Part shown: piece by piece, positions 21,462 to 32,129 of the stretch | Numbering within the stretch: the stretch's first letter is position 1 | Layout: every line of letters begins with the position of its first letter | Origin: Phyllostachys edulis | Lineage: Eukaryota; Streptophyta; Magnoliopsida; Poales; Poaceae | Length of the DNA stretch: 64,000 nucleotides | Assembly (NCBI GenBank): GCA_036346405.1 | Contig: CM070566.1 | Span: 47,433,268 to 47,497,267, forward strand | Direction: 5' to 3' | The notes under the pieces: model-generated | What the model was told of the DNA's origin: nothing | Databases searched by the model: none | The model's input: only the letters and a program-made list of their open reading frames with translations | Translations under genes and position numbers: made by a program

Positions 21462-21680
21462 GGATGGACATTACAAACGGTTCTAAACTAGAACCGTCTG
21501 TGATGAATGTATCACAGACGGTTCTAAACTAGAACCGTCTGTGATATGTCTCTATCACAGATGGTTCCAATCTAGAACCGTCTGTGATATGTGTCTATCA
21601 TAGACGGTTCCAATCTAGAACCGTCTGTGATATGTTATCACAGACGGTTTGTAGTTCAAACCGTCTGTGATATTATTTTG
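21462..21680. repeat. Internal CACTA subterminal-type palindrome array
   Basis: There are about five inverted pairs of ATCACAGACGGTT/AACCGTCTGTGAT, each pair separated by a short palindromic core (TTCTAAACTAGAA, TTCCAATCTAGAA or TTTGTAGTTCAAA). The copies are near canonical. No CACTA terminus lies at either edge, so the array sits in the interior, between the two genes. Confidence 0.85.
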
Positions 21681-21689
21681 TATTGGTTA

Positions 21690-21989
21690 ATATCTATAGC
21701 TAGTTCTGTTTATTGGCTAGCCTTAGGAAATACTAGCCATGCCCTCTGAAACAAGCGAAAAAAGCGTAGTACATGTATATACATCAATTCACATTCATTT
21801 GAGAAACAATCACATCCATATTTCACAGTACAAATCAATTAATTAACTCAAATGAACTAAAATTAACCATTCATCGAGCGTACATATATATACACACATT
21901 GCTCAATTAATCTTTAAAATTAGCCCTTCGTGATGATCGGCGTATGTAGCTAGTTTAAATCACGTTCTTCTTCCTCAACCCTTATCTTG
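21690..21989 (-). other. 3' flank of TNP2, homologous to 17950-18110
   Basis: This AT-rich stretch downstream of TNP2 repeats the 'ttattggctagcc...tgccctctgaaacaagc' block seen downstream of the Ulp1-like gene. It probably contains the 3' UTR. Confidence 0.6.
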
Positions 21990-24900
21990 GTTTCGAAAGG
22001 AGCAACTCGTCAAATTGATTGTATTCTTCCTCGTCCACTACATTCTCAACTCCGACAATCCTCCTTTTTCCATGAAGAACTACGTGGCGCTTCTTATTTG
22101 CGGGTCGGTAACATAGAAGACTTGAACAACTTGGTTATGTCTGAATGGTTCGTCTTTGTATCCGAACACGTTAAAGAGGTCCACGGTAGTGATCTTGTAC
22201 TGTCGACCTTCACATGGGAGATGGACCATGACACTTTGAAATAGGGGATCTTGAAAAGCACGTGGTCGAGCTCCCATATCTCCTCTATTTGCCCATAGTA
22301 GGAGCTCCTCGGCCCCATCGGTCTTGAATGCATCTATCACGGACACCGCTGATACGGTTAGTGCTTTTTATATCCACGAGGCTGCGTATAGAATGTGTAC
22401 CCATTTATGTCGTATCCTCGCCATGTCTGGCGTAAATGTTGGCCCTTTTGCCAACCATGTCGACATATCATTGACGAGCTCCTAGCGAGTCGCTCCTTCA
22501 ACCATTGGTTGAGCCGTGCATTGTTTTGTCTCATGATCCAAACATCCGGCGCATCGGATTACATTCTTTGAAGCACGTCCTTGTCTTTGAGTCGATATCT
22601 GAGGACACTTGGTCATGTGTTGCAAGACCGTGAAATGGGCTTGAGCATACGCATCCATATCTGGAGTGATTGCTTTCCTTCCGATGGTCCGATACCCTCG
22701 AGCCTCCCCTCATGGCGAGATCGAGGCACACCTATCGGTTCGACTGAGCCATGTAATCGGCGTAGAACTCAATGACCTCTTCGGTTGCATAACCTTGGCG
22801 ATCTTTGCCCTCTGGCGAGATCGATTCCGTACATAGGACTTGAGAATTCCATGAACCTCTCGAGCGGGTACATGCTACGTAGGAACACGGGCCCGCACAT
22901 CTTTATCTCCTCACAATATGAACAATGAGATGGACCATGATATCGAAAAGCGATGGAGGAAATACATCTCAAGATCACATAGAGTCGTCACCACCTCGTC
23001 TGCGAGCATCTAGTCCCGGGATCGATGACCTTACGAGCAATTGTGTTAAAGAAATAACACGGCCTCATGATTGTCTCTCGGACCTTGATCGGCAAAATAC
23101 TTCTAATTGCAGCAGGGAGCATTTGTGTCATCAACACATGATAATCATGAGACTTCATGCCAATTAACTTCAAATCTTCCATCGAAACAAGTTTCTTCAT
23201 GTTGGCGAATGTAGGACGGAACTTTCACACCATGCAAGCAGCACGATTCGGTTCTCTCGGCCTTGGGCGAGTGTAACAAGCGAGGGAAATACGTTAAGTC
23301 CTTTATCGATCTTTGTTGGTGCTAACTCAGGTCGATGTCCATATCAACCAAGTCAAGCGTGCGTTGACACCATCCTTTGTTTTGTCACGAATGTTCGATA
23401 AGAGACCAATCAAATTTGTCACATACATTCTTCTCTCGTGCATGGCGTCGATCGATGGCGAACTTCTAGATGCTCCCAATAAGGTAAGTCCCAAAATATT
23501 GATCTCTTCTTCCACATGTTCTTCTTACGGGTCCTCGATTTACATCCCTTCCGAGCACAACATCTAAATCCTTAACCATACCATAGACCTCTTTTCGCTT
23601 AAATGCCTTGGAAATGAAGCTGTCTTCCTTCTCTCCAATCAAATTGTTTCTTCATCTGCGGTATGGGTGAGCCCTCGAAGGAACCTACGATGATGCATGT
23701 ACGGTTTTGCTTGAGTGATTGACCACACGCTCTCGGTATCATCTAGCGGTGAGTCTGAGCTTTGGCTCCTTTTGTACTCGGCGATAGATTAGCAAGGCGG
23801 GATAATCATTTATGGTGTAGAACAACAAGGAGCGTAAAGTGAAGTTCTCTCGTTTATCGCATCCCATACATGTACCCCTTCAATCCATAGTATTTTTCGA
23901 TCTTCCGGCAATGGTGCTAGGTACACATCAATATCATTCCCGGTTGCTTGGCCCTTGGATAAGTATCGACAACAAAATATACTTCCGCTTCATACACAAC
24001 CAAGGAGGAAGGTTGTAGATCTGAGGCGTCACGGGCCAAGTACTATCTTGCATTGCTCATGTTACGAAAGGATTCATTCTATCTGTACTCAATCCAAACC
24101 TTATATTTCTCGGTTACGCACAAGTCGCAAACCTCCTATCGATGTTTCTCCTTTGGGCGGAATCGGCGAGGTGTCTTAGTTTTCCGTCATTCTTACGCTC
24201 CTCTGAGTGCCAATCTGTGATTTTGCATTCTTTGGGTTAAAAACCGCTTCAAGCGGGAATTACAGGAAGATACCACGCCACCTTAGCGGAGGTCCTTTCT
24301 TCACCTCGATTCCCTCATCATCATCGATTGATTCTTACGCTTGTATCGGGATCGTTGCACGGACATGCATGCATGTTTGTATACTCGTTACGGTAGAGGA
24401 TCTGATCGTTCGGACATGCATGTATTCTTTCTACTTCCATTCCCAATGGACAAAGAACCTTCTTGGCTTTGTAGGTGGTTTTGGGCAACTCATTTCCCTC
24501 CGGAAGCATGTCATTAAGAGACCTAACTGACCAAGTGAAACTCTTGTCGGACCAACCGTTGCTTGCCTTCAATTTCAGCGGTTTAAGCACGGATGACAAC
24601 ATTGTGTATTCGGCTTGCGGCCGGGAACAAAGGTTTCTCAGAGTCCTCCATCAAGCCCGGAATTGAACATACTCCCTCTCATCATAGTTCTCTTACGCAT
24701 CATGGCTTGTCGATCTAGATTGTCATCGTGCGGCCTATCCGAATCGGAACCTGTCGACATCATCCGTGACATATCGTTGACTTCTGTGTAATATGCATAT
24801 CGTTGACTTCTGTGTAATATGCTCTTCACCGTGATGGTCCAACATGTATAACACTTTTGAAACCCTTGAATCAAGTGTTAGCCGATCTGCGCTTGGTTGT

Positions 24901-25048
24901 TAAACATCTTGATTCTCGCGATCAATGCATGGACGATACATATATTCGCCCCTTATTCAACATATCCTCCTCGGCGGCTCTTGTAAGCAGAACCGCCATT
25001 AATGTACTCTTCACTCACACGGTTCTCGGCGTACATCGGCCGGTCCAT
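21990..25048 (-). pseudogene. TNP2-type CACTA transposase
   Basis: The start is taken at the ATG at 25048 (MDRPMYAENRVSEEYINGG), which opens the N-terminal transposase-associated domain; QKCYTCWT and YTEVNDM follow near 24800. The Transposase_21 region contains LKASNGWSDKSF, LNDMLPEGNELPKTTYKAKK and CPLGMEVERIHACPND (24340-24590), then WYLPVIP (about 24260) and TNP2 core words near 23920-24030. A DUF4218-like part follows (IGMKSHDYHVLMTQMLP about 23140; MCGPVFLRSMYPLERFME about 22870), then a DUF4216-like part (VDLFNVFGYKDEPF about 22180). TNP2 recognises and cuts the element ends in the nucleus. Many stops and frameshifts break it. Confidence 0.88.
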
Positions 25049-25385
25049 CACACGGTTCGTATTGAAAACCACGAAACTAGCGATTTGGCGTAGCGCTGAA
25101 ACTACTCAAATTAAAGGATTCTTATGCTCGGTAGCTCACCTCGATCACGAGGAAGGTGTCAATAAAGTCGGGGAAGGTCCAAAGCGGTTGGTCGTCGATC
25201 GATAAGAGGCGGCGGCGGCAAGCTCTCCTCGGCGACAATAGCTGAAATGGACCACAGCGGGCTCGATGGGCTCTCGGCGATACTCAAGCAAGACGCGGAG
25301 GCGATAGCCTCACGGGCTTGGAGATCTCCGTGGCGCCGAGATGGAGATCAAAAGACTCTGTTGGCGGGAGCTATATATGTACCTT

Positions 25386-25813
25386 TGCACCGTCGTGATG
25401 AGTTAATTATCACGGACGGTTTTAGCAAAAACGTGCGTGAAGAGGTCATATCACGAGCGGTTCATGTTTAAAACCGTCTTTGATATTTACTGAGCGGTTA
25501 CGACCAAAAACCATCGTGATATTGCAATATCACGGCGGTTTTGGTAAACCGTCGTAATATCCTGAGCGGTTACGACCAAAAACGTGCGTGATATTGGGTA
25601 ATATCACGGGCGGTTTTGGTGAAACCGTCTGTGATACTTCCTGACGGTTTTAAACATGAACCGTCGTGATATGACATCTTCACGAGCGGTTTTTAAGCGC
25701 GAAGAATAACATAGGCGGTGGGTAAACAAAAACCGTGCGAGATTGTGTTTATCTGAGCGGTTTGATGAACAAATGCGTGATTAAGCGTCGATATTAGCCT
25801 TTTTGTAGTAGTG
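25386..25813 (-). repeat. CACTA subterminal array and terminal repeat, right end
   Basis: Alternating ATCACG-AGCGGTT and AACCGTC-GTGATAT motifs fill 25390-25780. The terminal motif reads CACTACTACAAAAAGGC on the minus strand, ending at 25813. The next base resumes the copia LTR. The transposase promoter is expected within or just downstream of this array. Confidence 0.85.
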
Positions 25814-26011
25814 CGCCCGTTAGGGTTTGAATCTTGTTTTGGTCTTTTGCTTTGGGGATATTCGATTAGATTCAATGCTAGTCTTCCGTTGTACTGGTAT
25901 ATCAATCTTCATAGCTTCTATAGCTACTGGAGTGAGATTTGTCTTGAATCTGATCTTTGTGAAAAAGTGAGCGTGCTCCTATTCACCCTCCCTCTAGTCG
26001 CCTTTTCGGTC

Positions 26012-26016
<5 letters not shown>
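25814..26016 (+). repeat. Copia-1 3' LTR, right part
   Basis: It matches 9460-9661 of the 5' LTR almost base for base, starting CGCCCGTTAGGG and ending GGTCCAACA. It is followed by (TA)n. Confidence 0.9.

Positions 26017-26052
<36 letters not shown>
26017..26052. repeat. (TA)n microsatellite
   Basis: A TA run directly follows the LTR end and makes the target duplication of Copia-1 hard to define. Confidence 0.85.
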
Positions 26053-26056
<4 letters not shown>

Positions 26057-26127
26057 CATTTGTAGTGCCCAGCCCTTTCGATGGGTGCGTGAGGAGGATG
26101 AGGCAGTTTGCCACGGGCAACCTCTCA

Positions 26128-26371
26128 TGGAGCCCTTGATTCAAGTAGGGCTTCAAGAAAAGCAGCGTGACATTACAATTACCACGGATGTCGTCGATAG
26201 GTAATTGGACATGACATCGAGAATGGTGGTTCAGCGATACATGAAGCCAATTGGCTTCATGTATCGACAACAACCATTTCTTGATGTCAAGTCAATACCT
26301 ATCGATAACATCGAGTGCTAATTGTATGTCACTTTCTCTGAATTTGCTTGAATTTGCTGATGAAGGTTACC
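26128..26371. repeat. Long near-perfect inverted repeat (hairpin)
   Basis: The centre lies between 26250 and 26251. The inner 32 bp (26235-26266) are perfectly self-complementary around AGCCAATTGGCT. Outside that, the arms pair with scattered mismatches to at least 26161 and 26338 (GTGACATTACAATTA against TAATTGTATGTCAC), and more weakly to 26128 and 26371. There is essentially no loop. It could be a foldback MITE or a small-RNA-producing hairpin. No clear target duplication was found. Confidence 0.75.
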
Positions 26372-26419
26372 CATGGCATTATGTCATCCTAATTTGGAAC
26401 TAAAACGATGTATAATATA

Positions 26420-26560
26420 TATATATGAAGCGGTTTTAAAGGCACAAGCAGCCATTGCTTGGAGGTTTTATTTATATATCACGAGGCGGTTACGAACACG
26501 AACCGTTTGTGATAACATACATCACGAGCGGTTGAAAACCGTGCATGATGACCTCATGTC
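26420..26560. repeat. CACTA-type subterminal motif cluster
   Basis: Motifs such as ATCACGAGGCGGTTACGAAC, GAACCGTTTGTGATAA and ATCACGAGCGGTTG occur in inverted pairs. No terminus is visible, so this is a remnant of a CACTA end. Confidence 0.55.
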
Positions 26561-27299
26561 ATCACTAACCTATAAACTCAGATCCGCTATGTGGCTACCA
26601 TAAGTGGATCGACCAAGGGATCCACCCACAGGACTAGTGGCGTCTCGACTACAAGGAGTGGGATGCCAAGAGGGACCACGAGAGGAGGAGGAGGCGCGCA
26701 ACGAAAAACTGTGGCGTATCCGGCGGAGGCATAAGCTTATCTCGAGGTCTTGATGCATGAGGCCTTGAGGCTCGCGAGAGGCCTTGAGAAAAGCGGAAAT
26801 GGTGGCCAAGGCCAAGGCGACCGGCAAGGAGTGCAAACCGAGCTCGTAAGGAAGGACAAATGGCCCTGGTCCATGCAGTAGGTCCACCCAATCCATGCTA
26901 GTCCCACACCCAAGCTAATGATCTTCATTCCAATCGACTGTATTTCAAATCCCAAAAGGCGCATACGTATCGTAGATGTATTTCGGTTTGTTGTATGGTG
27001 CATGATGTAGTTGCTTATACACATAACCAAACCCTGTGCACCATGTAATTTACAACTTTATTATAAAGTCTATTTCAATTCGCTACTACGACTCCAAATC
27101 CCATTGTCCATTCGCTTTCGATTCTTCACGTAGCAATGTATGGAACATCATAAATATAAAGACAAAAAAATGGTGCATTCACTTAGCACTGTTTGATTAT
27201 TTCTATCACAACTTGGAGTTACAAGGTACATGAAAATAAAATTGTGCATAACATTTTCATCTGTCGTGCTGTCTAGTGGTCCAAATAGAGGCAGCCAGT
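26561..27299. other. No recognised gene; possible degraded coding fragment
   Basis: A forward stretch near 26600-26710 translates to YKEWDAKRDHERRRRR, an Arg-rich segment that looks like captured or degraded coding sequence. The remainder (26900-27300) is AT-rich with no frame of note. Confidence 0.35.
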
Positions 27300-27594
27300 C
27301 TCACGCCAAATTGCATGTGTAAACAGTTGCAGCTACGGTCACGCCCACACTCATGGCGTGACCCTTGTCACACCATAGGACCTGGCGTGATAATTTACCC
27401 TTTAACGCCAAGAGTGAGGGCGTGACAGATGCCACGCAAGCCTCCACGCTGTCACAGCGCGTGGGCGAGGGCTTGCGTGGCATGTTTTGTCACGTCGATA
27501 CTGGTAGCATGGCCAAAGGGGTCAGAATTGGAAATAAAGTTAGCGAGGGGTTAAGTTTAAAATATTATTAAAAAAGATTAATTAATAAAAAATT
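27300..27594. mobile_element. CACGCCA-family MITE, partial copy 1
   Basis: The right part (27503-27594) reads CCAAAGGGGTCAGAATTGGAAATAAAGTTAGCG... and ends in an AATTAATAAAAA tail, as in the three other copies. The left terminus is not recognisable. The interior has several GGCGTGAC/GTCACGCC words. Confidence 0.6.
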
Positions 27595-28141
27595 CTCCAA
27601 ATTCAAACATAAGTAGAAAAAAATGCAAAATACGGTAAAAATAGTACATCCCTACTGGATATTATTGCTCAAATGACCATAATTATACACAAGTAGTAGT
27701 TGGGATATTATGGGTGTAACGGGCGGAGCCAATGCTCTAGCACCCCCAACTCGGGGGAAAGCTTCGCCCTTGGCAGCAAGTAAAAGCAAGTCTGAAAGCT
27801 CGAAGGAAAATTGAAGCTGAACAACACCGAATGCTAAAGACAATCATACTAGCACAACAAACATAGGTTAAGGCCTTATTTGGAGCAGAGGATTCCGAGA
27901 AGAATTTTTTCTTATGAAACTTACTATGTAAAATTTGCCATTATATATTTTTAAAAAAATCACAAGTATAAATATATAAGTATTTTATTTGTGTCCCTAA
28001 ATTGTCAATATTAGCATATAGTTTGGTTAACTTTTTTCATGAAATAATTTTTTAGAGTGTGCTAAATTTTCGATATCTCGTTTTGCCGTCAAATGCTAAC
28101 ACAAAAGTTGCCTCAAAGCTCTCATGTATTATGTTATTTTT
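27595..28141. other. AT-rich spacer, nothing recognised
   Basis: The spacer between two MITE copies contains one GC-rich island at 27715-27790. I see no coding frame or transposon terminus with support. Confidence 0.45.
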
Positions 28142-30767
28142 GAATTTTTTTATTAATTAATCCTTTTTAAATTTTATTTTAAAGTTAACCCCAGCAAACT
28201 TTATTTCCAATTCGACCCCTTTGGTCACGCCACCACCGTGGCGTGACAAAACAACACCTTCACATCACGCCCCGTGTCTGGGCAAGCTCTTGTCACGCCA
28301 CCACCGTTGCGTGGCGGTGTTGTTAAATCACGCCACGACCAGTGGCGTGACAAAAGCGCTATTTAGCGGACTTATCCTATGGCGTGCGGTGTTGTTTTGT
28401 CACGCCACGGGTTGTGGCGTGACCAAAGGGGTTAGAATAAAAAATAAAGTTCACCGGGGGTTAACTTTAAAATTGTAACACCCCAGCCCAACATGAGCCT
28501 GTAATGCTACTAAACTAGCAATATAACAATTTAAAACTAAGACATTTTACTAAATTTCGGCAGAACCTCCTTTGTATAGCTAACTATACCGGAGGTTCCA
28601 ACAGTTAAATATATCATAATTAAATAATCCAACACCTAACATAATCAATAGGCATTCAAAACATGCTAATCAACTAAACCATAATCAAAGATATCCAAAA
28701 TATGCTACTCATCACTATTACAAATAATCCAATGCATGAAGCATAACCATAACAAATCCTTAAGCAGTTTTCTCATTTATTAAGGCACGATCTAAAATTT
28801 AATCAACTATAAAAGATGCGTGGCAGTGTGTGTCCGGAATTATGACTATTCCCTCCCATGCATGTCGTTCTTGTAAAGGGTACAAAAAATAACAAACAAT
28901 AGTAAGGGTGAGTCCACAGACTCAGCAAAGTACATTAAAAGACATTATAATACACAATTACAACATCAGCATCCACTTCCAAAACTTTGCATTAAAACGT
29001 ATCACATGCTTATGCAATGCACCATGCATACTTTCTCTTTAACTCTCTTTGCATCTTACCGGTAATGCAGCGTATGCAACCGTCGATTCATATCCATGCC
29101 TGTGTACGCAAGCACAGGGACCAAGAGCCCATACTCCGCAAGTAATGGGGACCTCAAGCCCACACTCCACAAGTGTGGGGACCACAAGCCCATCATATAC
29201 ATGACGGGGACCTCAAAGAAATTCTTGGTCACCACGTGACCAAGCCTCTAGTATGATAGCAACATGCACATGAGCAATTACACTATCCATCTTTAACATG
29301 TATTAACAGCAGCATCATACATGAATGAAACTTAATCATACTATGAACATTCACCAACAGTAACATATATATCATTCTAGCAACCATGCATAGCTAATAT
29401 GTACCAAATACTCGCAATCATGATCAAACATTCACATTTAATCTATCAATCAAAGTACTTGTCTCAACTGTGTGAGAATAGAGGACGCGAAGAGGGCGTT
29501 GCCCCCGGAACCAATCCCCCACCTGAATTAAGTTAACAAGCACTCTAAGATAACAATACTGGACAAAACAAAGCTAGAAGCAATTACGAAATCGCTACAC
29601 TCTCTCGCGCAGCCCCCAATTCCAAAATCCTAAACAACAGTCTGTTCCCTCGACAGACAGTCATAATAAAAAATTCATATCTTTTAGTACAGAGATCCAA
29701 ATGGGGTGTTCTTGGACTTTCTCAAAAGCTTATCAAATTATCTAACTAAACCTAGTTGGTGAGCCTTCCAGATTCGGCTATCTACTACCCTTACCAAGCT
29801 AATGAACAGAACAGCCATTTCACGTCAAGGTTTCTGGACAGCGACATTAAAATTATCATATCTTTCAGTAAAGTTATCCAAATTTCGTGTTCTTTAGCTC
29901 TCTGGAAAGCTGAACCAATTATCGACATATTTCGTTATAGTGAGATCTTCTAAATACTCCTTTAACTATCCGTTTAAATCTGATTACTAGAATCTGTCAG
30001 AATTATAGCAGATCTACCGAACAGCAGCGCTACAAAATTTATAACCTTTGAACCGTTCGTCCAAATGATGTGATCTAGTACTCTACGGAAAGGTATAGAC
30101 GTCGCCTACAATTTTCTAGGAGGCGTCCAGGACAGATTCCGCAGCTAAACTTCTCAAAAACGTCGACCAACCCTATCTGTCCTAAACCGATCTAATACCG
30201 ACATCGCTTAATAATCAATTAAACAACTAATCGAAAGGGGATCGGATCTTACCCTTGAAGAACCGCTGAAGATCAAGAACCCAGCCCACGATCTCTCCCC
30301 TTCCCTCTCTTCTCCCCTCTCTCCCTTCCTCCTTCTTCTCCCTTTTTGGCCGGCCACCACAAATGCGATCTTCTTCTTCTCCCTACTCAGTAGGTAGCGG
30401 GAGGTGACGTTCTTTGCCGGCAGCAGGGGGAGGACACCAGGGAGGAGGCGCACAGCACCAGGGAGGCAGCCCAGGGACTTGGGGGGCGGCGGCTAATGGG
30501 GCTTGGGGATGGCGGCCTTGGGTTTGCGCCCCCCCCCCCTTATGGCCGGCCACCTTCCTCCCACCTATGGGCCAAAAGCTAATGGGCCTGAGGTCCCGGC
30601 CCAGGTTGTCCAAAATTCGCTGAAAACCCCCTCTTTAACTGCTTAACAAACTATTTCCTATTTGGTCCTTTTCTTAATTCAATCAATTCTCTGTCGATAA
30701 TTCTTTCTACTACTTTTGGGGTATTACAAAAATAAAATTTTAAAAAGGTTAATTAATAAAAAAAGTT
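28142..30767. mobile_element. CACGCCA-family MITE, copy 2, split by a solo LTR
   Basis: The left part (28142-28473) starts GAATTTTTTTATTAATTAATCC and runs through the shared core 'gacccctttggtcacgcc'. The right end (30734-30767) completes the tail with GGTTAATTAATAAAAAAAGTT. A solo LTR with target duplication AAAAT lies in between. Without the LTR the MITE is about 370 bp, the same size as copies 3 and 4. No convincing 9-bp target duplication of the MITE itself was seen. Confidence 0.75.
28474..30728 (-). mobile_element. Solo LTR, related to the LTRs at 34.2 and 52.5 kb
   Basis: It begins TGTAACACCCCAGCCC and ends GGGGTATTACA, and is flanked by AAAAT at 28469-28473 and 30729-30733. It shares the 'ctataccggaggttcc' block with the LTRs of the 34174-55276 element, whose polypurine tract and primer site show that such LTRs read on the minus strand. 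No internal region is present, so it is a solo LTR left by recombination between two LTRs. The GC-rich stretch at 30280-30610 and its open frames belong to the LTR. Confidence 0.85.
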
Positions 30768-31657
30768 GAGAAGGAAAGAATCATGCATTAGGAAGGACCG
30801 AAGCATTGAGGTATTACCCCTGTTTGGTCTTGAATATTTCTTATCATCTTTTTTCTTGTCATCTTTTTTCTTATCATCTTTGCTTTCTAATAGTTTATAT
30901 CTAATCTAAGCCCTTTGTAACGGTGGGATCCATGAACGGCCCGAAGCATGTTGTATTACCCCTATTGGTCTTGAATATTTATTAGATTGAAATTAGATTT
31001 TTGTTCTGTATTAGGAAGGAAAAAGTTGGGATTTTTTAGTTATGCGTGCAAGTTCTATTTAGAGTGATATTGAATGAGATGAACATCAAAGCAATCTGGA
31101 TTTGTGTTGTATGGATTTGCTTTCAGATTTTGTCAAATAATTACTTAGATATGTATGCAGTTTCTGTTCATATTGAGATGTATGCAGTTTTGTGTACATC
31201 TAACTTGATAATATCTTAGAGCTGTATTGGAAATTAAGTGAAATAGACTTCTCTTAATTAACATACTTCCATTTTGTTGTTGACTATACAGGATTGTGTC
31301 GTTCAAAGCAGACGTGTGAGCATGGAGCAGGATTTCTTTATAAATTCATTTTGATAATTGAGTTGCAATGTAATTAATCATTGTAAATATATCGTTGATT
31401 TAGTAAACTTGTAATGATGGATTTTTTTGTAAATTCATTTGTATGAAATATGAATGTGAAATTCTTTCTTGGTAGTAGAATTGTGTTGATGTATACTTTC
31501 TATTGAGGGCAAAATAATTTGGTTATACAATAAATTTTTGAAATTGGGAATAATTCAAAATACCACAGATATTCTAGTTAAAAAATGATTTAATTCATTA
31601 TTTAAATCAGTTTTGGTGTATATTCAAAATTTGGAGGTACATTCATGGCATATACTT
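30768..31657. other. AT-rich spacer with a duplicated phrase
   Basis: The phrase 'ccgaagcat..ttgtattacccct..ttggtcttgaatattt' occurs at about 30798 and 30943. Otherwise this is non-coding sequence with no recognised element. Confidence 0.5.
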
Positions 31658-32032
31658 GATTTTTTTTATTGATTAATCCTTTTTAAAATTTTATTTTTAA
31701 GTTAGCCCCCAGCGCACTTTATTTCCAATTCTGACCCCTTTGGTCACGCCACCACCCGTGGTGTGACAAAACAACGCTGTCACGCTAGCCCGTATCTAGG
31801 GCAAGCTCTTGTCACGCCACCACCCGTGGCGTGACAGTGTTGTTTGGTAACGCCACGACCAGTGGTGTGACCAAAAGTGCTATTTAGCGGACTTATCCTA
31901 TGACGTGACAGTATTGTTTTGTCGTACCATGGGTGGTGGCATGACCAAAGGGATCAGAATTGGAAATAAAGTGCGCGGGGGGTTAACTTTAAAATAAAAT
32001 TTAAAAAGGGGTTAATTAATAAAAAAAAGTTC
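31658..32032. mobile_element. Mutator-type CACGCCA MITE, copy 3
   Basis: The ends are GATTTTTTTTATTGATTAATCC on the left and GGTTAATTAATAAAAAAAAGTTC on the right. The 9-bp direct repeat CATATACTT flanks the element at 31649-31657 and 32033-32041. The 375-bp body folds back on itself and contains several CACGCCACCACCCGTGGCGTG-type palindromes. A 9-bp target duplication is diagnostic of Mutator-like elements. There is no coding capacity. Confidence 0.85.
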
Positions 32033-32129
32033 CATATACTTGGTGACTCTTTAAATTATCTTGAAAATCGAGATGCGTTTTGAAGTGTCACCAAAATTTT
32101 ATTGACTCCTCATCTTATATCACTTTGGG

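Larger units (their letters stand above)
17798..25813 (-). mobile_element. CACTA element with TNP2 and Ulp1-like genes
   Basis: The right terminus at 25813 reads CACTACTACAAAAAGGC on the minus strand. On that strand follow a subterminal array, a TNP2-type transposase gene (25048 to about 21990), a second array (21680-21462), a gene with a Ulp1-like protease domain (about 21135 to 18360) and a third short array ending near 17798. The left terminus is not recognisable and appears deleted. The element splits the Copia-1 3' LTR. Both genes have stops or frameshifts. The layout matches autonomous CACTA elements of grasses, except for the internal array and the duplicated 3' flanks. Confidence 0.85.
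7893..26016 (+). mobile_element. Copia-1: SIRE-like Ty1/copia retrotransposon, split by a CACTA element
   Basis: The structure in order is 5' LTR (7893-9661), tRNA-Met-type primer site, gag, protease, integrase, reverse transcriptase, RNase H, a 1.7-kb non-coding spacer, a polypurine tract (16826-16836) and the 3' LTR. The 3' LTR begins at 16837, is interrupted at about 17797 by an 8-kb CACTA element, and resumes at 25814-26016. The gene order PR-INT-RT-RH defines Ty1/copia. The long LTRs, extended gag and long spacer point to the SIRE/Maximus lineage. TATAT flanks both ends (7888-7892 and 26017-26021), a possible 5-bp target duplication, although the 5' LTR lacks the first 28 bases of the 3' LTR. 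The coding region has many stops and frameshifts, so the element is inactive. Confidence 0.88.

Noticed and set aside
21462..21680. Evenly spaced palindromic repeats resembling a CRISPR or a terminator series
   Set aside because: They match the subterminal motif found at the ends of CACTA elements throughout the window.
26061..26067. TGTAGTG as a possible CACTA terminus after the Copia-1 3' LTR, pairing with CACTAG at 6181
   Set aside because: The flanking 3-mers differ (cac against ccc) and the subterminal sequences do not match well enough to claim one element spanning Copia-1.
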